Positions 25,964 through 34,178 of a stretch of 64,000 nt of DNA are shown piece after piece. Every line of letters begins with the position of its first letter. Position 1 is the stretch's first letter. The DNA comes from a virus: positions 1 through 64,000 of IMG/VR virus record IMGVR_UViG_3300025141_011586; one strand, 5' to 3'. The notes beneath the pieces are model-generated. The model ran no database searches. It saw only the letters and a list, made by a program, of their open reading frames with translations, and had not been told where the DNA came from. Both the position numbers and the translations under genes were made by a program.

Positions 25964-28156
25964 ATGCCAACTTACGTAAGTCCAGGTGTATATGTTATTG
26001 AAAAGGACATATCACAATATCCCCCAACTATTAACTCTTCTGTTGTAGGGTTGGTGGGTTTCGCCTCTAAGGGTCCTGTGAATAAAGCGACCTTAATTAC
26101 TAGTCCAAATAGATTAATAGATACGTTTGGTGAGCCATCTGAGACCATAAGAGGGCAGGGTCTTGAAGGTGCATTGGAGATATTGGAGACCACAAATAGC
26201 CTTTACTATGTAAGAGCAGCTAGTACTGATGCTGCTGATGCTTCTGCTAGTATACAATTCGGTAGTTGTCCTGCGGTTTTGGTGTCTGGGCCAAACTCCG
26301 ATGACAACGGTCTCGGTGTCACTGGGGGAGCAGCCGCGACTATTTACGCTCAGGTGTATAATAATAATGGCGTTAAGCAATACGACTATCCTAAAAAGTT
26401 TAACATTAAAAATAATTTTACTGCCAATGCTGATGCCTCAAGTCAGGGTAAGGCATTGGCGAAAGTATTCGGTGGGTCTTTACAAACAGGAAATCTAGGT
26501 GTTCATTGGGATAAGGAGAGTGCTGCGTCTGGATATATAGTTAGTAGATTCGCTGGGTCTGGTGCGTATATGGAGCTATCTGCGTTTGTCCATGAAGATA
26601 ATAACTCTAATAAGGGTATGGAAATATTCCAAGCAGTTAACGCCCCATCTGGAACTGTATCAGGCGAAGGCATTGGGGGCACTGCATCGCACAATAATTT
26701 TGCGAGTGCAATTAAAGTGTATGGAGGCTCAATATACACAGGAGAAACCACTTCCGGTTTCGGATACCTTGTTGAGTCTCTGAATCCTGGAGCTGGCTAC
26801 AACGCTGGGAAGAAGCCTAACGGGGAGACTAGTGGAACTAGTATTACTGTTACTAACCAGAACGGTCCTTATTTTTCTCTCAATGTCAATGACAGGGGTC
26901 AGCCAGTTGAAACTTTCAAATGCTCTCTGACAAAAAATAAGGATTTTGTTGAGGATGTAATCAATGTTGGTCAGGATAATCCTAAGTCTGATTACATTAA
27001 GGGAAACCTCTTTGCTTCAGGTCTTCTGACAATAACCCCTAACGCACTACACTCTTTCGGTCAACCCCTCACTGAGATAGCTCATGGGTGGGATGGAGTT
27101 AGTATGCGGTGGCAGACATCTGGTGGGACTGCGCTCACCAATGTCGGGGACGATGCTGCTATCGGCAAGAAGCACCCCGCTAGGCCTAAGTTTGTGAAGG
27201 CAATTGAAGGGACTTATAATTTATCTGGTGGCAATAACGGCCAGTCTGCAAGCGATAATACTAATGACACTAACTTGATCGGTACTACATCAGGGGGTGC
27301 AAAGACTGGTATGCAGGCCCTGGATGATGAGGTTCTTAATATCTCAATAGCTGCTGTCCCTGGGTATACTAGGCAGGCTGTTCAGAATGCCTTGATCAGC
27401 CTAGCAGAAACCACACAGGATTTCCTCGCTGTGGTAGCTCCTCCCTACGCTGTTGGCGGTGCTCAAGACGCAATCGATTGGTCTAATGGGCAGGGTGGAG
27501 GCAGAACCGCTGCTATAACAAGTAACTATGCTGCGATCTATTGGCCATGGTTGAAGGTATTCAGCGTCCATGATGGCAAGGATCGTTGGTATGATCCAGC
27601 AATATTCGCTATAAGGCAAATGGTTTACACCGATAATGTTGGTGAGCCATGGTTCGCTGCTGCTGGCTACAATCGTGGTAGATTAACCAAGCCTGTTGAT
27701 GTGGAAGTTATAGTAAATCAAGGTGACAGAGACTCCATGTACAGTGGTGGAAATGTTATTAACCCAATTGCTAACTTCCCGCAACAAGGAATTACAATAT
27801 TCGGGCAGAGAACTGCACAAAGAACTGCAACCGCTCTTGATAGAGTAAACATTCGCAGGCTGATGATCTTCATCAGGAAAGTTCTTCTGCAAGCAGGCAG
27901 GCCTTTTGTCTTCGAGCCAAATGATGAGTTCACTTGGCAACAAGTTGAAGAAACCTTGAATCCGTTCTTGGATGATATCAAGAGGAGAAGAGGTCTTGTT
28001 GAATTCCGTGTCGTATGTGACGATACAGTAAATACTCCAGTTAGAGTTGATAGGAACGAGCTTTGGTGCAAGGTTCTCCTCAAGCCAACGAAGACTGCTG
28101 AGATCATAATCTTTGAGCTTAACCTGACGAATCAGTCCGCGCAATTAGGAGGATAA
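25964..28156 (+). CDS. Contractile tail sheath protein, gp18 family
   Basis: 730 residues. The N-terminus MPTYVSPGVYVIEKDIS, then VGLVGFASKGPVNKA and LIDTFGEP, is diagnostic of phage tail sheaths; the C-terminal domain ending FEPNDEFTWQQVEETLNPFL and VRVDRNELWCKVLLKPTKTA is equally typical. Length is near the 660 of T4 gp18, with variable surface insertions in the middle. The ATG follows TAGGAG. The tube gene starts 6 nt after its stop. Confidence 0.95.
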   Translation: MPTYVSPGVYVIEKDISQYPPTINSSVVGLVGFASKGPVNKATLITSPNRLIDTFGEPSETIRGQGLEGALEILETTNSLYYVRAASTDAADASASIQFGSCPAVLVSGPNSDDNGLGVTGGAAATIYAQVYNNNGVKQYDYPKKFNIKNNFTANADASSQGKALAKVFGGSLQTGNLGVHWDKESAASGYIVSRFAGSGAYMELSAFVHEDNNSNKGMEIFQAVNAPSGTVSGEGIGGTASHNNFASAIKVYGGSIYTGETTSGFGYLVESLNPGAGYNAGKKPNGETSGTSITVTNQNGPYFSLNVNDRGQPVETFKCSLTKNKDFVEDVINVGQDNPKSDYIKGNLFASGLLTITPNALHSFGQPLTEIAHGWDGVSMRWQTSGGTALTNVGDDAAIGKKHPARPKFVKAIEGTYNLSGGNNGQSASDNTNDTNLIGTTSGGAKTGMQALDDEVLNISIAAVPGYTRQAVQNALISLAETTQDFLAVVAPPYAVGGAQDAIDWSNGQGGGRTAAITSNYAAIYWPWLKVFSVHDGKDRWYDPAIFAIRQMVYTDNVGEPWFAAAGYNRGRLTKPVDVEVIVNQGDRDSMYSGGNVINPIANFPQQGITIFGQRTAQRTATALDRVNIRRLMIFIRKVLLQAGRPFVFEPNDEFTWQQVEETLNPFLDDIKRRRGLVEFRVVCDDTVNTPVRVDRNELWCKVLLKPTKTAEIIIFELNLTNQSAQLGG

Positions 28157-28162
28157 TAAATA

Positions 28163-28738
28163 ATGGCGACTTCACTATATCAAACTCAATTCGGTAGAAA
28201 GTTTACTGGCGGTAAAAATCTACCTCAAGTCTCTACGGATCTCGATTCGGTAAGAGCATACCAATTCGAACTTCAGTTCCAAGGTGTGCCTGCTGGTGGA
28301 ACCGTTGCCAGAGACTTTACTCTTGCAGCGAAGCAAGTAAGCCCCGCTGGATTTACGGTGGAAGACATTACCGTTGATCGTGTTAACGATAGGGTATTCT
28401 ATCCAGGTAAGGCTTCTCCCGAAGAGATTACAATTACTTTCGATAATCTCATGCTCAAAACAGTAGCCTCAGACTTGTGGGGATGGTTTAAAACAAGCTA
28501 CGATCCCATGACTGGTGAACTAACCAAGCAGGGTGGTCCACGAGGAGACAAGTCATTTAAAGCTATGAAGCTCTCTATCCTTCAGTTAGACAATGTTCTA
28601 AATCCTCACGCTACCACAGAGCTTTATGGTGTTTGGGTGAAATCATGGAAGACTGCTGAATTCAATTATGCCACTAATGAATTCCATACTATAGAAGTTA
28701 CATTCCGCTATGATTTCATGGATAACTTTAACTACTGA
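28163..28738 (+). CDS. Tail tube protein, gp19 family
   Basis: 191 residues. T4-type tube features are plain: DLDSVRAYQFELQF, then VDRVNDRVFYPGKASPEEIT, NLMLKTVASDLWGWFKTSYD and the final HTIEVTFRYDFM. The protein forms the inner tube that carries DNA through the contracted sheath. A GGAGG site precedes the ATG and a terminator follows, ending the neck/tail operon. Confidence 0.93.
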   Translation: MATSLYQTQFGRKFTGGKNLPQVSTDLDSVRAYQFELQFQGVPAGGTVARDFTLAAKQVSPAGFTVEDITVDRVNDRVFYPGKASPEEITITFDNLMLKTVASDLWGWFKTSYDPMTGELTKQGGPRGDKSFKAMKLSILQLDNVLNPHATTELYGVWVKSWKTAEFNYATNEFHTIEVTFRYDFMDNFNY

Positions 28739-28759
28739 GATGCACTAACATCTGAATCC

Positions 28760-28787
28760 AAAAGGTCCGACTTCGGTTGGGCCTTTT
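28760..28787 (+). terminator. Rho-independent terminator with UUCG loop
   Basis: AAAAGGTCCGAC (28760-28771), loop TTCG, then GTTGGGCCTTTT (28776-28787): a 12-bp stem with G-U pairs, capped by the very stable UUCG tetraloop and ending in T residues. It closes the sheath-tube transcript. Confidence 0.9.
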
Positions 28788-28796
28788 CTTATATCA

Positions 28797-28804
28797 CTAT
28801 AATA
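28797..28804 (+). promoter_or_regulatory. CTATAATA promoter 4 nt before a start codon
   Basis: CTATAATA is the only promoter-like sequence between the terminator and the next ATG, which begins 4 nt later. No Shine-Dalgarno sequence can fit, so the mRNA is probably leaderless or nearly so. The element matches those at 31928, 32871, 34577 and 45892. Confidence 0.6.
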
Positions 28805-28808
28805 CACT

Positions 28809-31397
28809 ATGCAATATTATCAGGAACTCCTTGAAAGCTTTGATAAGTTAAAGAAGAGGAAGTTCAAGCTTACGATAATGGAGCAAGGGGGCAATGCAGA
28901 AGCTCAGGCTCAAGCTGCGCTGGAGGCGGCGAAGGGTGGCACCCATGATACCCCTGTTGAAATAGGAGCAACCAAGAATGGCAGTCCCATCAGAGGGTAT
29001 GTATCATCGGAGGGAGCTGTGTTGGTTGTGGCTCCCTGGCCAAGAGGCGGAGTAAGGCAGAAGAGGGTAATTGATGCGCCTCCGCCAAATGGGACTGGCC
29101 AAGTAATACCTGACGTGTGGAAAGAGTTTTTAACATTTTTTTCAGGTGATGAAGAGGCTGCTCCTGTTGAGGGTGAGGAGCAGGAGGTCTTTGGTGGAGG
29201 GGCTGCTCCAGGGGATACGATTAGGACTATGTTAGAGTCTGGGAGCCAGAAAATAAGGGATAGGCTTGGTGACTGGTTCCTAGGTATGAATAGATTATCT
29301 GGAAATCTGTTCGATAAGTTAGGGCCTCATAAAGATATTCTAGGGACTATCCCTGGAGGTAGTGCAGAGGGATTTGCAGGGTCCTTTACTGGGGCTGCGG
29401 GGAGATCAGTAGAAAGGCAGCTTGTCAATAGTAAGAGAGTTGTTCGAGATGAGGAGGGCAGGTTATCAAGGCTAGGTGCAATGGACCCAGTAGATCTAGC
29501 GGTTGGAGCTAGTAGGCTTCATAACTTATTATCCAAAGCTAGCTTAGATAAGATATCCGAGTCGGAGGCTCTGGAGTTGAGATCCAATATGGCTTTTAAC
29601 GAAGATGGGTCTGTCTTCCTGAGAACGGGAGGTCCTAATGAGGGCTTGCTGTTCAAAGACAATGGGAGAGCTATAACAGCCGCTATGAGGGTGGCAGAAG
29701 ACAGGGGTAATTTTAAATTTGACGTGCTCCCCTTGAAGGCGGCGACCGCAGGCATATCTTCCTGGAGAGGCAAGAATTTAGAAAGGGTTTCAACTATTCG
29801 AATGCTTGCCAAGAAATGTATTGGTGCTAGAGAGATGGGGATGGAGGTTGAGCACCCCCCTCAACCCGTAGCGTGTGCAGCTCTTCAGAGAGAGGTGGGA
29901 GAGTTTGTAGGGGAAGCTCACAAGTGGAGAGAAGCTCATCAATGGGCCAGAGGTTTTGAGTTAGGTGATTCTGCAATTAGAGCAGAGGACCAAGAGATTC
30001 TTAGATCCATACAGAGCACTGGCATCCAAGGAGAGGGCATAGCTGATATGGTCAGAGGTATCTTCCAGTTGTCCAAGGAGAGTGATGATTTGTTGGATGC
30101 GGATATGATAGTTCCAGTCGGAGCAATCACTGGAGGGGGGAGAAGGGCAGATGTTAATGCTATCTGGGTAGACGATGAAAAGTGTGGCAAGGCGAGAGAT
30201 GGTTTGTTGCGGAAGGGGTTCTCTGAGGAGGACATCGATAATAATCAAATGATACGGAGAATGAGTGCTAAAGAGGCCTTTGAGAATAGCACCGCTCTCA
30301 GGGATGATTTCCTAGCGGTCGAAGGACTGCGTGATGCAAACTCAAAGGTGTGCGTTCACGGAACAGGACTGAAGCACTACGAGCATGGGCTTGGGAATCC
30401 AAAAATTGGAGAACTTGAATTTAATAAGGTAGATGAAGTTCTTGGGGGGGCTATAGATGCGAGTGAACCTCATTGGGCAGAGATGCGAGAACACACCTAT
30501 AGTGAATTGGGTATGGACGAGGTAGCGCAACAGGCAATGTTAGGTGTGCATAAATCGATAAAGGATATTGATGATAGAGTTAGAGATTTGCCTGCGAATG
30601 CGACAGTTTCCGATGAGGAGGGAGGCATCTTAACTACTAATCATAACGCCTTACAGAATTTTGCGAAACGTACGTTAGATGATATTTTAGATAACACCAC
30701 TGTCGGTGAGTTGTTCCCTAAAGGTACCAACGAAGATGATAGTAGGTCTGAGTTATATAGCCAATTAAATACCCTGATGGGAAAGCAAGGCGGGGAAACT
30801 ACATTAGATACTCCCGAAGGTGAAGAGAGAGCACGAGAGCTTATCTCTAGATTCCTAAGACAGCGATATACTATGAAACGAGTAGCGCAGGAGAACGATG
30901 GAGAGAGAAGCGGGGGAGCTGCGACTGATTATCTGGCGGTTAACACTTTCCTAACAGGTGGATCAATTAATAATGGGGACAGTGGGGATTTTAGATCCAT
31001 CGCTGATGGTGAATTGAAATACTTTAGGCATAATGAGGTTCTGGAGGTGGTTAAGGCATTCAGGAACGGGAGGAGCTATAGGGGCATGACAGTCTCTATA
31101 CCTAACACAAACTCATTTACAACGAAGCTTGTTCTTGATGGGAATAAAGATACTTATGTTAGCTTTGGTGCTGAGGGTCAGTCTAGTGAAACGGTAGACG
31201 GAGGCTTCTCTAGGAATACTAGATTCGTTACTCATGCATCTGGAGGTCTATTGAATGAGATTGCAACGCCTAAATCAAGGTCAGCAAGTGTTCCTGAAGA
31301 GGTTAATGCTGATGCTCATGATCCAATAAACAATGTTATTGAAGAGTATCTAGAGAATCAAAGAGATATTCTATATAAGATTCTCGAAGCTAGGTAA
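28809..31397 (+). CDS. Large unknown protein, possibly head-internal
   Basis: 862 residues, no family recognised. The first 20 residues (MQYYQELLESFDKLKKRKF) resemble T4 capsid-targeting peptides, with LLE as a possible prohead-protease site. A Gly/Glu/Pro-rich low-complexity stretch follows (about 95-140), then a long, mainly helical soluble region with GAITGGGRRADVNAIWVDDE near 440 and VCVHGTGLKHYEHG near 510. It is transcribed alone, between a terminator and a convergent gene. T4 packages the ADP-ribosyltransferase Alt in a similar way, but no ADP-ribosylation motif is visible. A portal protein is unlikely from size and composition. Confidence 0.5.
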   Translation: MQYYQELLESFDKLKKRKFKLTIMEQGGNAEAQAQAALEAAKGGTHDTPVEIGATKNGSPIRGYVSSEGAVLVVAPWPRGGVRQKRVIDAPPPNGTGQVIPDVWKEFLTFFSGDEEAAPVEGEEQEVFGGGAAPGDTIRTMLESGSQKIRDRLGDWFLGMNRLSGNLFDKLGPHKDILGTIPGGSAEGFAGSFTGAAGRSVERQLVNSKRVVRDEEGRLSRLGAMDPVDLAVGASRLHNLLSKASLDKISESEALELRSNMAFNEDGSVFLRTGGPNEGLLFKDNGRAITAAMRVAEDRGNFKFDVLPLKAATAGISSWRGKNLERVSTIRMLAKKCIGAREMGMEVEHPPQPVACAALQREVGEFVGEAHKWREAHQWARGFELGDSAIRAEDQEILRSIQSTGIQGEGIADMVRGIFQLSKESDDLLDADMIVPVGAITGGGRRADVNAIWVDDEKCGKARDGLLRKGFSEEDIDNNQMIRRMSAKEAFENSTALRDDFLAVEGLRDANSKVCVHGTGLKHYEHGLGNPKIGELEFNKVDEVLGGAIDASEPHWAEMREHTYSELGMDEVAQQAMLGVHKSIKDIDDRVRDLPANATVSDEEGGILTTNHNALQNFAKRTLDDILDNTTVGELFPKGTNEDDSRSELYSQLNTLMGKQGGETTLDTPEGEERARELISRFLRQRYTMKRVAQENDGERSGGAATDYLAVNTFLTGGSINNGDSGDFRSIADGELKYFRHNEVLEVVKAFRNGRSYRGMTVSIPNTNSFTTKLVLDGNKDTYVSFGAEGQSSETVDGGFSRNTRFVTHASGGLLNEIATPKSRSASVPEEVNADAHDPINNVIEEYLENQRDILYKILEAR

Positions 31398-31923
31398 ACC
31401 AGAAATCATTATCTAAGTCTAGCAAGTCTTTAAATTTATATATTATATATTTATTAAAGATTAGATGTTTATATTCTTTATTTGAATATAGAGTTATATC
31501 ATCAACAAGTTGATTATTTAATATTGCTAATATCTCATTTCTATCTTGTTGCCATATAATAATAGATGGGACTCCTGCTCTCTGTGAATCTTTTTCACAT
31601 TGTTTTATAAAAGTGTAGAATGCAGACCGATCATTGAACAGGCTGCTCAGGTTCTCTTTGTTGTAACCCTTTTTACACTCGACGATAAACCTAAAGTTTT
31701 TGGGAGTTACTAGATCACCATGAATCTTTAAATATTCAGGGAGAGCATGTGTTGTAGCAAAGGCTCCACTCCCAGGAGTACGGCAGAATTCCTTGGTTTC
31801 AAACCTACTGTTGAGAAATTTACAAATTTTTCTTTCGAAGGATTGCCCTTTAGCCCTGCTGTTGACCCTCTTCTTAGGCTTTAAAGCCTCTAGATCACAA
31901 TTGTCTTTTATTTTTTTCGACAT
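31390..31923 (-). CDS. PD-(D/E)XK nuclease, Holliday-junction-resolvase-like
   Basis: 177 residues from the ATG at 31923; longer readings would run into the divergent gene. After a Lys-rich start, it shows RAKGQSFERKICKFLN, CRTPGSGAF, GDLVTPKNFRFIVECKKG: an E...GD...ExK arrangement typical of Hjc/RecU-type resolvases and related PD-(D/E)XK nucleases. It would act on branched DNA before packaging, the task of endonuclease VII in T4. Its 3' end overlaps the 3' end of the convergent upstream gene by 8 bp. Its start shares a promoter element with the divergent gene. Confidence 0.65.
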   Translation of the reverse strand: MSKKIKDNCDLEALKPKKRVNSRAKGQSFERKICKFLNSRFETKEFCRTPGSGAFATTHALPEYLKIHGDLVTPKNFRFIVECKKGYNKENLSSLFNDRSAFYTFIKQCEKDSQRAGVPSIIIWQQDRNEILAILNNQLVDDITLYSNKEYKHLIFNKYIIYKFKDLLDLDNDFWFT

Positions 31924-31927
31924 CAAT

Positions 31928-31936
31928 CTATTATAG
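31928..31936. promoter_or_regulatory. Shared near-symmetric divergent promoter CTATTATAG
   Basis: CTATTATAG reads CTATAATAG on the other strand, so each strand carries a CTATWATA box. The rightward ATG begins 4 nt after the box and the leftward ATG 5 nt after its box; only 16 bp separate the two start codons. Neither gene has room for a ribosome site. Confidence 0.6.
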
Positions 31937-31939
31937 CCT

Positions 31940-32227
31940 ATGCCAGAGACTGTTAAATTAAATATTGACGGATGGAAAATTCGTCTTGACGAAAGAAGTA
32001 GAGGTCGCATGAAATTTCAAATAAAGTTAAATAAGGAAGAGACAGAAGCTTTCAAAGCTTTTACTGACACTGTAAAGCCTGAGGAGGTTCCTCTTGACGA
32101 TTTTGTGAAGAGTATATTTTTAACAGGCATTGAATCCATGAACAAGAAGTTAGTGGAGATGGTCCAGAAATATGCCGAAGAGCATAAGGACGAGTTTAAT
32201 CCCTCTGGAATAGAAATTGTAGAGTAA
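31940..32227 (+). CDS. Small unknown protein
   Basis: 95 residues, charged. It begins with a strand-like region (VKLNIDGWKIRLDERSRGRM), followed by helices rich in Glu and Lys (NKEETEAFKAF, MNKKLVEMVQKYAEEHKDEF). It starts 4 nt after a CTATTATA box with no Shine-Dalgarno, and its stop overlaps the next start (TAATGG). Function unknown. Confidence 0.6.
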   Translation: MPETVKLNIDGWKIRLDERSRGRMKFQIKLNKEETEAFKAFTDTVKPEEVPLDDFVKSIFLTGIESMNKKLVEMVQKYAEEHKDEFNPSGIEIVE

Positions 32228-32535
32228 TGGACGAAAATATTATTTTCTTGGACAAGGAGAACCAGATCAATAAGGTCACCCGCGATCAAAAAAAGTCTGG
32301 GGAGAAAGTTAGGATCTTGTTCACATCTATGTGGGACGAGTGGTCATCTAATCTTGTGGAGAAGCTAAAGGGCTATAGAAAACAGGCAAAGTTATATGTG
32401 ATTAATAGCTTTACAATGCCCCATTCTTTTGTTATATTCAAAACAAAGAGAGTGCCCTATCTCATCACATTAAACGGAGATAGAGTGTATAAGGAAGGAT
32501 ATCTACCAAACATTTATAAAGAACTTGGGTGCTGA
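32227..32535 (+). CDS. Thioredoxin-fold-like protein without active-site cysteines
   Basis: 102 residues. The order of segments VRILFTSMWDEWSSNLVEKL, KLYVINSF, VPYLITLNGDRVYKEGYLP follows the thioredoxin fold: strand, the WCxxC position, helix, strand, the cis-Pro strand (VPY), strand, helix. The active site that should read WCGPC is WDEWS, and the single Cys is at the C-terminal end, so it cannot be a classical oxidoreductase; a binding or chaperone role is more likely. The gene overlaps the upstream stop. The call is structural and tentative. Confidence 0.45.
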   Translation: MDENIIFLDKENQINKVTRDQKKSGEKVRILFTSMWDEWSSNLVEKLKGYRKQAKLYVINSFTMPHSFVIFKTKRVPYLITLNGDRVYKEGYLPNIYKELGC

Positions 32536-32867
32536 CCAGTAACCTTCTCGATATAGTTTGATATCTTTTCATTGTATTTTTTGTTTTTTGTGTAGAGAAG
32601 TTTCAGGTTGTTTAGTATAATGGTCGTGAAGAAGTTGAAAGCCTTGCCCTTCTGAGGGTTGAAGTTCTTCAGCGTCTTAAGTATCAAAACAAAACACTCC
32701 TGTTTAGCATCATCCTTATCGACATTGAAGCCGAAAGAGTCTATAATATTGGAAATGAGTTTATCGAACATGCTCATCAGCTCCTCCTCATTGGTTTTCT
32801 TATCCTTGAGGTAAGCTTTGATCAGTTTTTCAAATCTTTTATTATCTACATAATGCTTCTTAACCAT
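32514..32867 (-). CDS. Late-transcription sigma factor, gp55-like
   Basis: 117 residues from the ATG at 32867. The core DDAKQECFVLILKTLKNFNP, GKAFNFFTTIILNNLK and a basic helix resembles sigma region 2 as found in T4 gp55, whose -10-binding domain has an FxPxK...FxYFT type segment. There is no region 4, so the product should recognise a -10 element only and depend on other factors, as gp55 does. T4 gp55 has 185 residues, so this copy is minimal. Its 3' end overlaps the convergent thioredoxin-like gene by 22 bp. It starts 4 nt after a CTATTATA box, so it may be expressed by its own product. Confidence 0.65.
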   Translation of the reverse strand: MVKKHYVDNKRFEKLIKAYLKDKKTNEEELMSMFDKLISNIIDSFGFNVDKDDAKQECFVLILKTLKNFNPQKGKAFNFFTTIILNNLKLLYTKNKKYNEKISNYIEKVTGQHPSSL

Positions 32868-32870
32868 ACC

Positions 32871-32879
32871 ATATAATAG
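32871..32879. promoter_or_regulatory. Shared divergent promoter ATATAATAG / CTATTATAT
   Basis: The rightward TATAATA box ends 3 nt before the polymerase fragment ATG; the leftward CTATTATA box ends 4 nt before the sigma-factor ATG. The two start codons are separated by only 14 bp, so both transcripts should be leaderless. This is the second such two-way element in 1 kb. Confidence 0.6.
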
Positions 32880-32881
32880 TA

Positions 32882-33889
32882 ATGTTTGAACTAGAAAGAC
32901 TTTACAGTGGATCCAGCACAACAACCTCCTGTGAAGGTTGCTCTATTCTTAAGAATTCTAGCAAGCCTTTTCACGCTCATATGGATCATGAAGACCTACC
33001 TGCTTCAGATGTTCTCTTCCTCTCCGACTCCTATAAGTGGAACGGATATGAAAAGACAGCGTTCAAAAAGGAAGAGATAGCTCTGTTCCAGGGTGGGCTG
33101 TCAGGATACTCAGGGTTTACATGGACCACATCTCCATCAGTAAAGTGCCCCGCAGTTAAGGAGGCAGATATGTCCCCCTCTAACATGAAGATTTGCAGGG
33201 AGTATCTAACAGATACAATACGCCACGTAAACCCTAGGCTAATCTTTGTTTGTGGCAACCTTGCAATGAAGATGCTAATCAAGAAGAGTGGCATCAGCTC
33301 CAAGCGAGGTAGGTGCTTCATGTATGAGGGCATACCAGTGGTCCCCTTGTTCCACCCACAAACTGTTATCAATGAACCTCGTCATAAGTTCTTATTTGAT
33401 ACGGACATAAAGAATTCAATCGATAAGTATATCCTTAACAAGGAGGTATCACACAGCTTTGATTACAAGGTTATCATGTCTTATGAGGACTTGAATGAGT
33501 TTTGTTCCGAGTTAATAGACACCTCTGAGACAATTGCCTGTGACATTGAGACCACAGGGCTGGACTTCCTGAGGGATAAGATGATGACTATAGCCTTCAG
33601 TCTTAAGGATAAGGGGTGGGTTCTGCCTATTGATCACAAGGAAGTGGAGTGGGAAGATAGTATGAAGGAGAGTATTCTTAGGGCTGTCTCTGAGATCCTA
33701 TCCAACAAGAGGAACAAGAAGGTATTTCACAATGCTAAGTTTGATCTTAAGTTCTTGAAGCAGTATGGTATAAAGGTGGAGAATGTATGGGATACAAAAT
33801 TGATGCATCATCTCATCGATGAGAACACTCCAAAGAGTTTGATGGAGCTAGTGAAGATCTACTTTCCTAAGGAGTTGGAGAGCTTTTAA
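32882..33889 (+). CDS. DNA polymerase family A, part 1: UDG-like domain and exonuclease motifs I-II
   Basis: 335 residues. Residues 1-170 resemble a family 4 uracil-DNA glycosylase: Cys17, Cys20, Cys89 and Cys105 have the spacing of its iron-sulfur cluster, and FHPQTV stands where family members have HPS. The usual GEAPG motif is replaced (FLSDSYKW), so glycosylase activity is doubtful. Residues 195-335 are the first part of a 3'-5' exonuclease: DIETTG (Asp221, Glu223, Exo I) and NAKFDLKFL (Exo II). The protein stops at PKELESF, just where DWSS would continue in Pol I relatives; that continuation is found 700 bp downstream after two inverted genes. Confidence 0.75.
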   Translation: MFELERLYSGSSTTTSCEGCSILKNSSKPFHAHMDHEDLPASDVLFLSDSYKWNGYEKTAFKKEEIALFQGGLSGYSGFTWTTSPSVKCPAVKEADMSPSNMKICREYLTDTIRHVNPRLIFVCGNLAMKMLIKKSGISSKRGRCFMYEGIPVVPLFHPQTVINEPRHKFLFDTDIKNSIDKYILNKEVSHSFDYKVIMSYEDLNEFCSELIDTSETIACDIETTGLDFLRDKMMTIAFSLKDKGWVLPIDHKEVEWEDSMKESILRAVSEILSNKRNKKVFHNAKFDLKFLKQYGIKVENVWDTKLMHHLIDENTPKSLMELVKIYFPKELESF

Positions 33890-34178
33890 TCCTCAAGACT
33901 CTCACACCCTCACCTGGAGCAGCCTCGCCCGTTTTTGGATCGACTTTGGAAAAACCTGACCAGGGTTGAGCCCCAACCCAAGGCTTTTCAGGATCCATGG
34001 CACGTTCTGTGTGGCGTAATCGCGCAGCCTTAGCTCTGGCCTTCTTCCCAGGCCTCCCTTTGGATGCGGTTGATGCCTTCCCAATATAGCCACTAGAAGA
34101 TGTACGATGTCCTGGGCCACCTCCAGCGGTGATCTCTTTTAGCAGCAGTTCAGTTATTCTCCCGTAAACTTTATTCAT
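33867..34178 (-). CDS. Small basic protein inserted within the polymerase gene
   Basis: 103 residues, basic, rich in Gly, Lys and Pro (SKGRPGKKARAKAARLRHTE). The N-terminus MNKVYGRITELLLKEIT matches the internal segment MNKNYERMAEVLYELTI of the neighbouring gene, so the two are related there. ITE and LKE fit the cleavage rule of the phage protease, which suggests capsid-targeting peptides. The start overlaps the stop of the upstream minus-strand gene (ATGA), and the 3' end overlaps the end of polymerase part 1 by 23 bp. Function unknown; a packaged DNA-binding protein is a guess. Confidence 0.5.
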   Translation of the reverse strand: MNKVYGRITELLLKEITAGGGPGHRTSSSGYIGKASTASKGRPGKKARAKAARLRHTERAMDPEKPWVGAQPWSGFSKVDPKTGEAAPGEGVRVLRIKSSPTP

